Shown here in pieces: positions 32,522 through 40,700 of a DNA stretch of 64,000 nucleotides. The stretch lies in the IMG/VR virus record IMGVR_UViG_3300007539_000009, positions 1 to 64,000 of that record, one strand, 5' to 3'. The translations under genes and the position numbers were made by a program. Source of the DNA: a virus. How positions within the stretch are numbered: position 1 is the first letter of the stretch; every line of letters begins with the position of its first letter. The notes under the pieces were generated by a model. That model searched no databases and was not told the origin of the DNA. It saw only the letters and a program-made list of their open reading frames with translations.

Positions 32522-32718
32522 TCTGTCCCCAGCACGGGGATATCGGTCACGACCTTGGATACGATGGCTTCTCCCAGGACACCGAAACGTCAGTCTCACG
32601 GTGCCCCCGATGTGGCCGAGTTCTGCTCGCTGCTGGGGGTGGGGATGGATCGGTACACGCACAAGGGGACGCGGACCTGGATCGTCTTAACCGCGCACCT
32701 CAAAGCTCAGCTGGATGA
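32500..32718 (+). CDS. Small zinc-ribbon protein, 72 aa
   Basis: MEKYGAVICPQHGDIGH gives one half and SRCPRCGRVLLAAGG the other half of a putative CPxH / CPxC ribbon. The remaining 30 residues are low-information and overlap the next gene, so the functional part is probably the first 45 residues. ATG 32500 overlaps the resolvase by 22 nt. Confidence 0.45.
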   Translation: MEKYGAVICPQHGDIGHDLGYDGFSQDTETSVSRCPRCGRVLLAAGGGDGSVHAQGDADLDRLNRAPQSSAG

Positions 32719-33067
32719 GCTCTGCGACCTGTCTCAGCGCAGCCCTTCTCGGCCGCTGATGTATATGGTCGGTTGGAGCATCCAGAACGGCCTGCTGGAC
32801 GGGCTGCTGCCGGACGAAGGTATCTTCGACCCAGAGAACAAGCCCTACCTGATCCGAGACATCTGGGTCCCTGCTCGCTGGCTAGGCCGCGTTGCGGATA
32901 TTGCGTTTGAGGCTGAGGTGTACCGAGACAGCCCAAACCACCTGATGGGCTTGTGCTTCCACTACGCGATCGCCCGGAAGCCGCTGGAAGAGTGGGGGAA
33001 GTTCTTCCGGGACGAGGAGGATCTAATCGAGCGGCTACATACCGCAATGCTGGCGCGCATCAAATGA
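32645..33067 (+). CDS. Hypothetical protein, 140 aa
   Basis: ATG 32645 is preceded by a G-rich Shine-Dalgarno-like stretch (GGGGGTGGGG); upstream in-frame starts such as 32555 only read through the zinc-ribbon gene. The N-terminal TWIVLTAHLKAQLDELCDLS followed by PLMYMVGWSIQNGL is helical. No family recognised. It ends in ATGA overlap with the next gene. Confidence 0.6.
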   Translation: MDRYTHKGTRTWIVLTAHLKAQLDELCDLSQRSPSRPLMYMVGWSIQNGLLDGLLPDEGIFDPENKPYLIRDIWVPARWLGRVADIAFEAEVYRDSPNHLMGLCFHYAIARKPLEEWGKFFRDEEDLIERLHTAMLARIK

Positions 33068-33489
33068 CTGATACAGACTTCACTACCGGCGACGTCGACA
33101 AGCTCAAGGCAGCTATCGACTCCGCAAACAAGCTCGAGAACCTCGGCGACCTCGCAGGGCAGAGCGCCTTCGAGATCGATTGGGAAGAGCTCAACCTCAA
33201 TAGGGGCCGGTACGTGATGACTGGTCGCTCGGCGGTAGTCCCTACGTACGGCGGTCTGACTAAGATCGTGTTTCATATCACTCGGGGCTCGATCAACGAC
33301 CTTGAGAAGATTGCAGAGGCCCTGGCGTTAGCAACCCAGGGCCTTGACATTACCGGCACGTTTGCGGAAGCCGGGCAATCACCAGTGATACGAGGTCAGT
33401 GGGACTTCGTTCTCTTCCAGGTTCCTGCCGTGAACGCTCACAACGTTCACTCTTACTTGCGAGACGCTGCACTGCGTGCCCTGACGTGA
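33064..33489 (+). CDS. Hypothetical protein, 141 aa
   Basis: ATG 33064 overlaps the previous stop. An acidic helical N-terminus is followed by alternating strands (RYVMTGRSAVVPTYGGLTK) and the helix NDLEKIAEALALATQG. Unrecognised. It overlaps the sigma-factor gene by GTGA, so the two are likely co-translated. Confidence 0.55.
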   Translation: MTDTDFTTGDVDKLKAAIDSANKLENLGDLAGQSAFEIDWEELNLNRGRYVMTGRSAVVPTYGGLTKIVFHITRGSINDLEKIAEALALATQGLDITGTFAEAGQSPVIRGQWDFVLFQVPAVNAHNVHSYLRDAALRALT

Positions 33490-34337
33490 ACGAATACCAC
33501 GAACGCTATCTACAAGGTCTAACCGCTAAGTATCCCGTACTTGATCGTGAATACGAGCGGCAGCTGCTGCTTCGTGTCGATCTGCACGGAGACCCTGTGG
33601 CTCGAGAGCTGCTGTTCAAGCACAACGTGCGGCTCATCATCAACTGCGTTCAGAAGTTCTGCCACGTCAACGACCCACGCTTCCAGGACTTGTTCCAAGC
33701 TGGGTCAATGAGCATCTTCACCGCCATCGACCGCTTCGATACGTCACGAATGCGAGACGACGGCAAGCCGATCAAGTTCTCCACCTTCGCCGTGTGGTGG
33801 ATCATGGCTGGTGTTCGATCGGAGCTACAGAAGCTGCAGATCAAGACGCCGCCTAGTTTCCAGAAGCTGCGTGCCGACTTCCAGAAAGCAGCGAGAGAGC
33901 TTCGCAAAGAGCTCAAGTACACACCGAACGAAGACGAGGTGTTCGCCCGGCTGGAGTGGAGTGAGATCGACAGGGCACTGTACGAGATCAGCTGTGATCG
34001 ACAGATCGTTTCCCTATCCAACATCACCGCATCTGGTAGCTCTGACTCTGTAGGATCAGACGACCTAGTAGATGGCAAAGACACTGAATCGCTAGCTATC
34101 GAAGCGCTTCAGCAAGAGGACCTCGCGGCTGCAATAGCGCAAGCACTTGAAGGTCTCGAACCGATAGAGGCTGATATCGTTCGCCGGCACAACGGCCTTG
34201 GCGGTGAGGAGCCGCAGAGCTGCGAGCAGATATCACACGTGTACCTGATGACGCGTGAGCAAGTCCGTGACATACACGCAGGCGCCCTTGCGCAGCTTTG
34301 GGTGCTCCTAGAAGAGCTCAAAACGCAGGTCGAATAG
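33486..34337 (+). CDS. Sigma-70-family transcription factor, 283 aa
   Basis: Region 2 is clear: ARELLFKHNVRLIINCVQKF, then FQDLFQAGSMSIFTAIDRFD (regions 2.1-2.2 core-binding), then IKFSTFAVWWIMAGVRSEL (regions 2.3-2.4 with aromatic residues for promoter melting). A region-3-like helical part follows. Region 4 is LEPIEADIVRRHNGL with a helix-turn-helix SCEQISHVYLMTREQVRDIHAGALAQL that is more diverged than in host factors. No region 1.1. GTG 33486 overlaps the preceding stop. It would direct RNA polymerase, host or phage, to phage promoters; RNA polymerase beta-prime is encoded at the far end of the window. Confidence 0.85.
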   Translation: MNEYHERYLQGLTAKYPVLDREYERQLLLRVDLHGDPVARELLFKHNVRLIINCVQKFCHVNDPRFQDLFQAGSMSIFTAIDRFDTSRMRDDGKPIKFSTFAVWWIMAGVRSELQKLQIKTPPSFQKLRADFQKAARELRKELKYTPNEDEVFARLEWSEIDRALYEISCDRQIVSLSNITASGSSDSVGSDDLVDGKDTESLAIEALQQEDLAAAIAQALEGLEPIEADIVRRHNGLGGEEPQSCEQISHVYLMTREQVRDIHAGALAQLWVLLEELKTQVE

Positions 34338-34459
34338 GGCCGCAAAACAGGCCCAAACACTGCCAAAAATGACGTGTTTTCTGCCAGAAGTCTATTGAGG
34401 GAACGTGTACCAACGTGGTGCACGCCCTCTTTCGTAGACCTCCAGCAGAGGACAAAGCA
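34338..34459 (+). promoter_or_regulatory. Hairpin leader, copy B
   Basis: This gap holds AGTCTATTGAGGGAA (34389-34403), as at 8286. A long hairpin follows: GAGGG (34397) pairs with CCCTC, and CGTGTACCA pairs with TGGTGCACG around an ACG loop; TTTCG comes next. The 56 bases 34397-34452 recur at 35124-35179 with three C/T differences. The copy ends in AGAGGA, the ribosome-binding site for GTG 34460. It may be a promoter and structured leader, an attenuator or an RNA-processing site. Confidence 0.6.
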
Positions 34460-34927
34460 GTGAACAACTTCAGCGACGACTTCAGCGGCTCCTTCAGCGA
34501 CAAGCCCAACGCCTCGACCAACGAGGCGAATCGCCGTCGGCGCCAGGAGAAGCGCGAGGCCGAGAAGGCCGCGCGCGCGGAGGCCAGGGACGAGGAGGCG
34601 CAGGACATTCTGCGCAAGATCGGGAGCGCAGCCGAGGGGAGCACAGATCCGCTCATGAAGCGCCTGCCGACGCTCGTCGAACAGGGCATCGCCCTGGTCA
34701 AGCACGAGTACAAGCGCTACACGCGCCTGTCTGTGCTGATGTGGGCGGGCGTCGCCATGGCCTTCGCCGGCCTGCTGGCGAACGGCGTGGGGACGTTCTT
34801 CGTCGCCAACCTGGAAAGCGGATCGGACATGTACCGGTCCGCGTTCCTCCTCACGTGGCTCTCCGGAGCCGTGGCCTTCGCCGGTCTGATGACCGGCGCC
34901 ATCTGCGGAATCATCCGCCGGCGGTGA
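34460..34927 (+). CDS. Two-TM membrane protein (holin candidate), 155 aa
   Basis: GTG 34460 is chosen because AGAGGA lies 7 nt upstream within the conserved leader. Residues 1-80 are polar with a strongly basic/acidic helix (NRRRRQEKREAEKAARAEAR), followed by two membrane helices: LSVLMWAGVAMAFAGLLANG and AFLLTWLSGAVAFAGLMTGA, then a basic end (IIRRR). Two close TM helices with a charged terminus fit a holin. The leader shared with the lysozyme unit hints at this, but the long N-terminal coil is unusual for holins. Base composition is GC-richer than the genes before it. Confidence 0.65.
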   Translation: MNNFSDDFSGSFSDKPNASTNEANRRRRQEKREAEKAARAEARDEEAQDILRKIGSAAEGSTDPLMKRLPTLVEQGIALVKHEYKRYTRLSVLMWAGVAMAFAGLLANGVGTFFVANLESGSDMYRSAFLLTWLSGAVAFAGLMTGAICGIIRRR

Positions 34928-35123
34928 CAAGTATTCCTGACATCAGTTGCCCCTAGTAGGGTGTCAGGATCGATCGGTACTACTGGGGGCGGATCAGCTT
35001 CCTGCACGACTCGGGTACACCGAGCTCAAGTCGTGTAGGCGTACGGGTTCCACGAACGGGCCTGCGAGCCAGCCGCGAATTGTCCTGCGGGCCGAGCATC
35101 TCGAGGACGGCATCTGTCTTGCT
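34928..35123. other. Structured non-coding region
   Basis: No gene is visible. Two foldable segments: CCTGACA (about 34938) with TGTCAGG (about 34960), enclosing CCCCTAGTAGGG; and CCTGCACGACT (about 35000) with AGTCGTGTAGG (about 35030), enclosing CTCGG/CCGAG. There is no tRNA T-arm signature. Bases 35080-35117 are a near-exact copy of part of the virion gene at 55780-55817. It could be a 3' UTR terminator followed by recombination debris, or a small structured RNA. Confidence 0.4.
35080..35117. repeat. 38-bp copy of a virion-gene segment
   Basis: Matches 55780-55817 at 37 of 38 positions (T at 35099 versus G at 55799), same orientation. The partner lies inside the minus-strand gene 54867-56033 and encodes TDAVLELLGPQD there; the copy still reads TDAVLEMLGPQD on its minus strand. 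It directly precedes hairpin leader C. Confidence 0.85.
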
Positions 35124-35187
35124 GAGGGAATGTGTACCAATGTGGTGCACGCCCTCTTTCGTAGACTTCCAGCAGAGGAAAACCAAC
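35124..35187 (+). promoter_or_regulatory. Hairpin leader, copy C
   Basis: 53 of 56 bases (35124-35179) are identical to copy B. GAGGG pairs with CCCTC, and TGTGTACCA with TGGTGCACG around ATG. The two differences in and beside the stem keep pairing (C-G becomes U-G) or fall in the loop. The AGAGGAAAA end supplies the ribosome-binding site for ATG 35188. Confidence 0.65.
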
Positions 35188-35712
35188 ATGCAGTTCATCA
35201 ACCTGACGTCCCACGACGTCGTTCTGAACAGCGGCGTCACCATCCCCGCCTCGGGGACCGTGGCGCGCGTCGCCGCCAACTACGGCGACTTCGACGCTGA
35301 CGGCATCGCCGTCCAGTCCTTCGGGCAGGTTCAGGATCTGCCCGACCCCGCTCCGGGAGTTACCTACGTCGTGAGCGCGCTGGTGCTCTCGGCGTCCGAC
35401 CGGACCGATCTGGTGGCCCCGGCCACCGGTCACCCGGACTGCGTCCGGGACGACTCGGGACGCATCAGCAGCGTCCCGGGGTTTGTGCAGTCGGCTAAGG
35501 CCGCTGCGCAAGCGGACCGCCGCGCGGCGGCGGACCAAGTGGTGGCGGCGTTGAACGCCGGCACCTTCACTGCGGCCGACGCGCGTCGGCTGCCCTGGGA
35601 CGTCGCGAACTCCGTGTTCGCACGCGACGACTGGGACCCTGACGCCGTCACTGACGGCGTGTTCGACGCGCTCCAGGACCTCGCCGACGCCTACGTCGGA
35701 GGTGTCCAGTGA
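35188..35712 (+). CDS. Conserved phage protein with 'NLTSHDVVL' N-terminal domain, 174 aa
   Basis: The first 95 residues follow a family widely seen in phages and bacteria as a stand-alone protein of unknown function: QFINLTSHDVVL, then IPASGTVARV, FGQVQDLPDPAPGVTYVVSALV, DLVAPATGHPDCVRDDSGRI and VPGFV. Here an Ala-rich C-terminal extension is added, with AADQVVAALNAGTFTAADARRL. High GC, Asp/Ala-rich. The start has AGAGGA within leader C. It overlaps the next gene by GTGA. Confidence 0.65.
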   Translation: MQFINLTSHDVVLNSGVTIPASGTVARVAANYGDFDADGIAVQSFGQVQDLPDPAPGVTYVVSALVLSASDRTDLVAPATGHPDCVRDDSGRISSVPGFVQSAKAAAQADRRAAADQVVAALNAGTFTAADARRLPWDVANSVFARDDWDPDAVTDGVFDALQDLADAYVGGVQ

Positions 35713-36161
35713 TCGCCGTCACCCCGGCGGGCGTGCCGATCGGGCACGCGGACCACTCATTGACGGAGGCCCACTGGGCCTTCATCGATGAGGTCATGAG
35801 GGAGGAGCCGCAGGACGGCTTCTTCCGACTCGCTGTGCGGCTCCCCGACGAGCTGCCGAGCCTGCCGTCGGCCCTGTACGGGCCGGCGTGCGATGACGAT
35901 CCCATCAAAGACGATGAGGTCGAGTACGTGGTTCGAGGCAACCGCCCCGGGCCGTCGCGACTCATCGACCGTCCTCACCGCGAGGGCCGATGGGTCGTGG
36001 TCATCGGCCTCGGAGTGCTCTCCGAGAGGCCGATGATCTTCACGGCCTACGGGTCGTTGAACGCGGTCATCTCACCGCGTGAATGGTGGGATGCTTCCAT
36101 GCGCCCTGCCGAGGCCATCGAGTCCGCCCAGTTCTGGGCGGAGCACGCACTGGCCAAGTAG
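35709..36161 (+). CDS. Hypothetical protein, 150 aa
   Basis: GTG 35709 overlaps the previous stop. A GC-rich gene for a Pro- and Asp-containing protein with a central strand region (WVVVIGLGVLSERPMIFTAY) and C-terminal helix. Not recognised. It is the last plus-strand gene before the convergent virion operon. Confidence 0.55.
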   Translation: MIAVTPAGVPIGHADHSLTEAHWAFIDEVMREEPQDGFFRLAVRLPDELPSLPSALYGPACDDDPIKDDEVEYVVRGNRPGPSRLIDRPHREGRWVVVIGLGVLSERPMIFTAYGSLNAVISPREWWDASMRPAEAIESAQFWAEHALAK

Positions 36162-36182
36162 CACGGCCCTTGGGCCGCGTCC

Positions 36183-36208
36183 AGAGACCCTTCGGGGTCT
36201 CTTTTTTA
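36183..36208 (+). terminator. Intrinsic terminator of the GC-rich cassette
   Basis: Perfect 8-bp stem AGAGACCC / GGGTCTCT with TTCG loop, followed by TTTTT. It stops rightward transcription before the convergent virion operon. Confidence 0.9.
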
Positions 36209-36230
36209 CTCGCTGCTCTTGTTTTACATG

Positions 36231-36269
36231 AAAGAAGGAGCCATCAGCTGGCCGGCTGGTGGCTCCTTC
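36231..36269 (-). terminator. Intrinsic terminator of the virion operon
   Basis: A 15-bp stem (GAAGGAGCCATCAGC / GCTGGTGGCTCCTTC, one wobble) with a 6-nt loop is followed on the minus strand by TTCTTT. It lies 22 nt beyond the stop of the last virion-operon gene. Confidence 0.85.
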
Positions 36270-36291
36270 ACTTCAGGAGGGGGGTCTGGGA

Positions 36292-36675
36292 TCAATACAG
36301 ATGGGAGTCTGACTTTGCGGCTGTATAGCCTTCTGCTACGCGCTGCTTGCCGTAGCGCTTAGCCCGACTGCGATCCTTGACTTCGTCGTGAACGTACTCT
36401 GCCTTGTGCGACGGCAGGAAGCCTTTGGCTCGCTTCTTTCTGTATCGATCGTGCTTCACCTGCACCTCACCCGGGCTGACTATACCTCTAGGGTCGTAGC
36501 CGTGCGCCACCAGCTCGCGCTCAAAGCCACGAGCCATTGTGCGGTCCTGCACCCGCTCAGAGTACGTGGTCGACTTCTTCCTACCTAAGCCAGGGAAGAT
36601 CGATCGACGCTCGGTCGTAAGCTCAGCGGCGATCTTGTAAAGCTCGTCGCAGTAAGCAGCACCGAGGTCCATCAC
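36292..36675 (-). CDS. Small basic virion-operon protein with CDELYKIA N-terminus, 127 aa
   Basis: No family recognised. The first 20 residues (MMDLGAAYCDELYKIAAEL) carry the recurrent D-E-L-x-K-I-A peptide; the remainder is hydrophilic and strongly basic (KKRAKGFLPSHKAEYVHDEVKDRSRAKRYGKQR). It is the last gene of the late operon, overlapping the tube-like gene by 4 nt. The shape suits a DNA- or RNA-binding protein packaged in the head, which is inference. Confidence 0.6.
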   Translation of the reverse strand: MMDLGAAYCDELYKIAAELTTERRSIFPGLGRKKSTTYSERVQDRTMARGFERELVAHGYDPRGIVSPGEVQVKHDRYRKKRAKGFLPSHKAEYVHDEVKDRSRAKRYGKQRVAEGYTAAKSDSHLY

Positions 36676-37421
36676 GCGCCAGCTGAGTTGGTCGACAGCT
36701 GAATCGGGGCAATGCGGTCGAACTGCCCTGAGACGTTTTCAGTCATCACAACAGTCGAAGCATCGACCATCATGTTGTGTGTCTCAATATAGCAGTCCTC
36801 AAGGTACATAGCGCCGTACGGCCGGTCACGCGTGTCCTTGAACACTAGTGCCATACCGAACGGAACATTGAACAGCTCCGAGGTCAGGTTGGTGAAGAAG
36901 TCACGGTTCTGAACCTCAGTCGTTGATCCGCCCCAACCCGGTGCCACATCAAGCACTTTGTCTGGGAAGAGCTCGTTGTACGTCTCCAAGTAGGAGATCG
37001 GCTGCCCCTGCTCGTCAGGATCGATGAGCAACTCAGTACCGAACTCACCCAGTTTCTGGCCAGGGCCGATCGGAGCGAGCGCGTAGAGCAGACGCATCAA
37101 GCTCGGGCCGTAGAACAGGAAGCGCGAGACCGTGAAGTTCGCGAACATCCGTCCGGGCACCAAGTAGCTGCGCTTAGAGCCAATCTCGAACAGACGGCTG
37201 AGCTGCCTGTTCTGCGCGACCTGAATGCCTTGCAGCAGCCCAATCGGGATCAGCGAGTTGGTAGCGGTGAACCCCACTGCCGTGGGGTCGCCGGGTGTGA
37301 GCATGTCCAGACGAGCCGGACCGGCAAGCACCAGCGTCGACTCAGACGACACATACTCGCCGTTCTTGATCTCTGTCTGGACGTGCTCGTTAGTCCAGTT
37401 CCAGTTGAGGTAGCTCGTCAT
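36672..37421 (-). CDS. Probable tail tube protein, 249 aa
   Basis: Located close downstream of the sheath gene, where contractile phages encode the tube. Beta-rich, with RLFEIGSKRSYLVPGRMFANFTVSRFLFYG and an end segment DCYIETHNMMVDASTVVMTENVSGQFDRI that resembles the 'symmetry strand and insertion loop' style of tube proteins. Length is near the usual range (about 140-250). No E/D-x-K-x-A motif is visible, as for other tail components. The assignment depends on position and style, not on a diagnostic motif. Confidence 0.5.
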   Translation of the reverse strand: MTSYLNWNWTNEHVQTEIKNGEYVSSESTLVLAGPARLDMLTPGDPTAVGFTATNSLIPIGLLQGIQVAQNRQLSRLFEIGSKRSYLVPGRMFANFTVSRFLFYGPSLMRLLYALAPIGPGQKLGEFGTELLIDPDEQGQPISYLETYNELFPDKVLDVAPGWGGSTTEVQNRDFFTNLTSELFNVPFGMALVFKDTRDRPYGAMYLEDCYIETHNMMVDASTVVMTENVSGQFDRIAPIQLSTNSAGA

Positions 37422-37439
37422 TGGATGATGTTGTTTCTT

Positions 37440-37721
37440 TTAGGACTTGCGCCGGCCACGAGCCGAGCGCTGCTTGTCTCGCTCTCTTTTGTGCGCAGCA
37501 GCCGCTCCGACGCCTGAGCCAGCCACAACACCTACTGGTCCTGCGAGCGCGCCGCCAGCGAGGGAGCCGGCGAGGGAGCCGGCAGCAGACCGCCAACGAC
37601 TACCGTGCTCTGCACCGATAGCAGCGCCGATCGGCCCAAGCAGCGCTCCACCAGCACCAGCTGCTCCTGCGCCTGCAATCTTGGCCAGTTCGTCAACAAA
37701 TCCGAGAACGGTTGAGGTCAT
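37440..37721 (-). CDS. Glycine-zipper small protein with DELAKIA N-terminus, 93 aa
   Basis: MTSTVLGFVDELAKIAGAGAAGAGG opens the protein; the middle 60 residues are Gly/Ala-rich with GxxxG-type spacing (AAGSLAGSLAGGALAGPVGVVAGSG), able to insert into a membrane; the end is basic (RERDKQRSARGRRKS). It begins at the sheath stop. Similar architecture occurs in the 42323 and 47242 proteins. Possibly an ejected or membrane-active internal protein. Confidence 0.6.
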   Translation of the reverse strand: MTSTVLGFVDELAKIAGAGAAGAGGALLGPIGAAIGAEHGSRWRSAAGSLAGSLAGGALAGPVGVVAGSGVGAAAAHKRERDKQRSARGRRKS

Positions 37722-40700
37722 CAGATGAAGATGAAGATGGTGCCTTGCGAGGCGGAGAAGAAAGGTTCGACCTGGTACTCCATGATGAAGCCGTCCGGCT
37801 GATCCGGGTCGTCTTCGATCTTGTTGAGTTTGATCGACTTGATGTGCTTCTGCTCGAGGATCGAGTTTCGCACGCCTTGCTGGATGCCTGAGAGAACGTC
37901 GTAGAAGCCCTCGTCTCGGATGTAGGTACCGAGGATCGGGCGAATCGCCGCGCGCAGCAGTCGAGCGAAGTTGTCGATCTGCGTGGTTACTGCGTCCTCG
38001 TAGAACTCCACAGCCGTGGTGTCCGTAGTCAGAGCGCGGATGGCGCTGACCGTAGCTCCTTCGCCGCCAGGCTGCTGCATGTAGTAGTTGCCGGCGTTGA
38101 TGATGACGTCCTGGTCGTCAGCGCTGCCCGAGAACGGGTCGATGATCGACTGGATACCAGAGCCGGCAACCTTCGTCAGCGGCCGTGCAGGGCCGTACTC
38201 AGCGCGCTTGGCTGCTTCGATCGCGCAGGCGTACTGCATGCCCGCCTGGTAGTCCACGACGTCCTCATTCACCGTTCCGTAGAACCCGGTGGTGTCTGTG
38301 AACGTCAGCAGGCAGCGAGACGGGAAGATGTTGCGGACACGCCGCTCACTGATCGCATCGGTGTAGGCTGCGATCGAATCACGGAACTCCGTGGTCGATA
38401 GCAGCTTTGACTTGATCGTGTAGGCCGTCACAGTCAGGTCTGTCACGCCCTTGGCAATATTCCCGTCGGGAATCATTGTCAGAGTCGTAGTAGAGCCAAC
38501 TACGTTGACGACTGTGATTCGACCGGAGAAGTCGATCAGTGTCGTGCCATCGAAGGCTGTGCCTGAGAACTCATCACCGACGATGATGTCGTCTACGGCG
38601 GTAAGGTCACGCTGGACTGTGACTGTCTGGACGCCGCCCGGATCAGTGCGGCTGATCATCGGAGCGTCACCCGACTGCAGCGAGGACTTGTCCTCCTGCG
38701 TGACGTGCCACTTCGACTGGTACAGGATCCGCTCCCGCTTGTTGACGGGCAGCGACTGTGTCAGTACATGCGTCTGAGCTGCAGACAGCACCAGGTCGTC
38801 TTGGGTCAGCGGGACGATCGAGTAGACCGCATCGCTGGCCGCTGCCGCAAAGGCCGTGTTCCAGGCTGTGACGTTGTTGTCGCCGACCTGCAGGCAGTAC
38901 ACCTCTGTGTTGGTGTTCTGCGTGGCAAGCTGCGCGGCTAGCGCCAGCGGGTTGTCCGGAACCGGATCCCCCAGAAGCGACTGGTAGGTGCTGGCCGTGA
39001 CCCGGATGAACGTGTCTGTCGACGTGTTCAAGATCTCGGCGTAGCTCAGCTTGACCGTGCCTTCGAGGCTGGCACCAGACAGTGTCTTCTCAACTGTGTA
39101 GTTGAGGGAGCTCGCTGCATCGGCGCTACCCACAAGGAGGATGTCGTCACCAAGCACATCCGGGCTTGCGGCGATGTCTACTGCCGTCTGGAAGTAGATT
39201 GCACCCTTGACCGTCTGAGTGTCCGGCACGTTGTTCGGGCTGGTCGAGAGCTGCGTAATCTCGAGCGTCGAGTCGTTAACTACGCGCTTGACCGTGAAGT
39301 CAGCCCGCAGCGGGCGACGAACGCTGAACCCGATGTCTTCGATCGTCTCGTTCGACTGGAGAACGATGCCCTTGTTCGGGTGATCTTTGACCGTAAGCTG
39401 CGTAGCGCTGTCTTGCGTGATGACCACGAACAGCAAAACACCCGCGTCGCTAAACACGAGGTCACCCGCTGCGACGCCGTCGGCGCCGAAATCAGTGGAG
39501 CCGTTAGCGGTAAGTACGCGCTCCCCGCTGACGTTCTCCGCGCCGATGTCCGCTGTGTCCCCAGTCAGGGGCGAACCCGGGTTGCAGATTACGTAGTCGA
39601 CGTTAGATGCCGACAGCGTGTCCGAGTACATCTCGCCGAACTCGCGGACGACCAGCGTGTTGTCTGTGCCCGGCGAATGCCCGGACGGGCTCGGGCTAGT
39701 CAGGTTGCCGGCATTTGTGATCTCGAACACCGGGCGATAGATACCGTCAGTGTCCTTGATGAGGATGTGGTCGCCGACCTCTACTGTGCCGGGGAAGCCG
39801 GTGATAGCGGTGTCGATGAAGTTTCGAAGACCAGCTGCGTCAGCTGCCGAGAACGAACCTGTGGTGCCGCTCGCGCCTGCGCGCGGCGCGTAGGTGTACG
39901 CGCGGAAGGCTACGCCTTCGTTCGGGTCCGCATCTACGTAGTCAGGCAGGTCGCCACTGGCAAAGTCCTGAACTATGTGCTGGTCAGTAGCCGCAGTCTC
40001 GTCAGAGACTGTGTAGAACACCGGGCGATACTCAGCGTTCTCGTTCTGCGTGAAGAAGATCGTGCCAGTGAACGCAGCGTTGTCCCAGACTGTGACGGTG
40101 GTGCCGGCAGAGGGCAACGTCACAACACGCTGGTTACTGGCAACAGCGATTGCAGGGCTGCTGAGCAGTGACCCCTCGCTCTGCCCGACCTGGTCGAACT
40201 CAAGGCCGATGCCCTGGCTTCGGATGCTCCAGTGGTCGAGGAACAGGACGTCACCTTGCTTGACGCCCGTACCCGTCGAACCGAAGCCGCCGGCTGTGTT
40301 GAATGCTGTACTGGTGCTGCGAAGCGTGCGGATGCCGTTCGCATCCTCAGGCTCGACCAGGATCTTGGCTGCCTCGACTGCGCCGATAGTGCTCGGCCCT
40401 TTGTCTAGGCGGGTGACCAACAGCTGGTCGTCACTGATCAGGCCGCCGCTGGCAACCTTGTACGTAGACACGCCGTTGACCTTGATGATGTCTCCATCAC
40501 CTACTTGGTCAATGACGAAGTCAGCCGACGAATCAGTAAAGCTGCTCTCTGTCGGCGTATCGGTATCAACGGCGAACACACCGGCGGTACCTGATGCGAT
40601 CTCGAAGGTCGCGCTGGCGCCAGCAGCAATGGAGAAGTTCGGTGTGGTTGCCGACTCATCCAGGTTGGCGAAAGACACACCAGTCGTGATCTCCGCTGTG

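Noticed and set aside
32555-32644. Upstream start at 32555 for the 32645 gene
   Set aside because: The added residues are a shadow translation of the zinc-ribbon gene, while 32645 has a G-rich ribosome-binding site directly upstream.
35000-35080. Possible tRNA between 34.9 and 35.1 kb
   Set aside because: A clover-like stem is present but there is no T-arm consensus (GGTTCRA), no CCA-compatible acceptor stem and no anticodon arm of correct size.
34980-35279. 99-aa minus-strand reading frame containing TDAVLEMLGPQD
   Set aside because: The similarity to the virion protein is limited to the 38-bp copied segment; the rest of the frame is the reverse of the leader and of the 35188 gene, with no ribosome-binding site.
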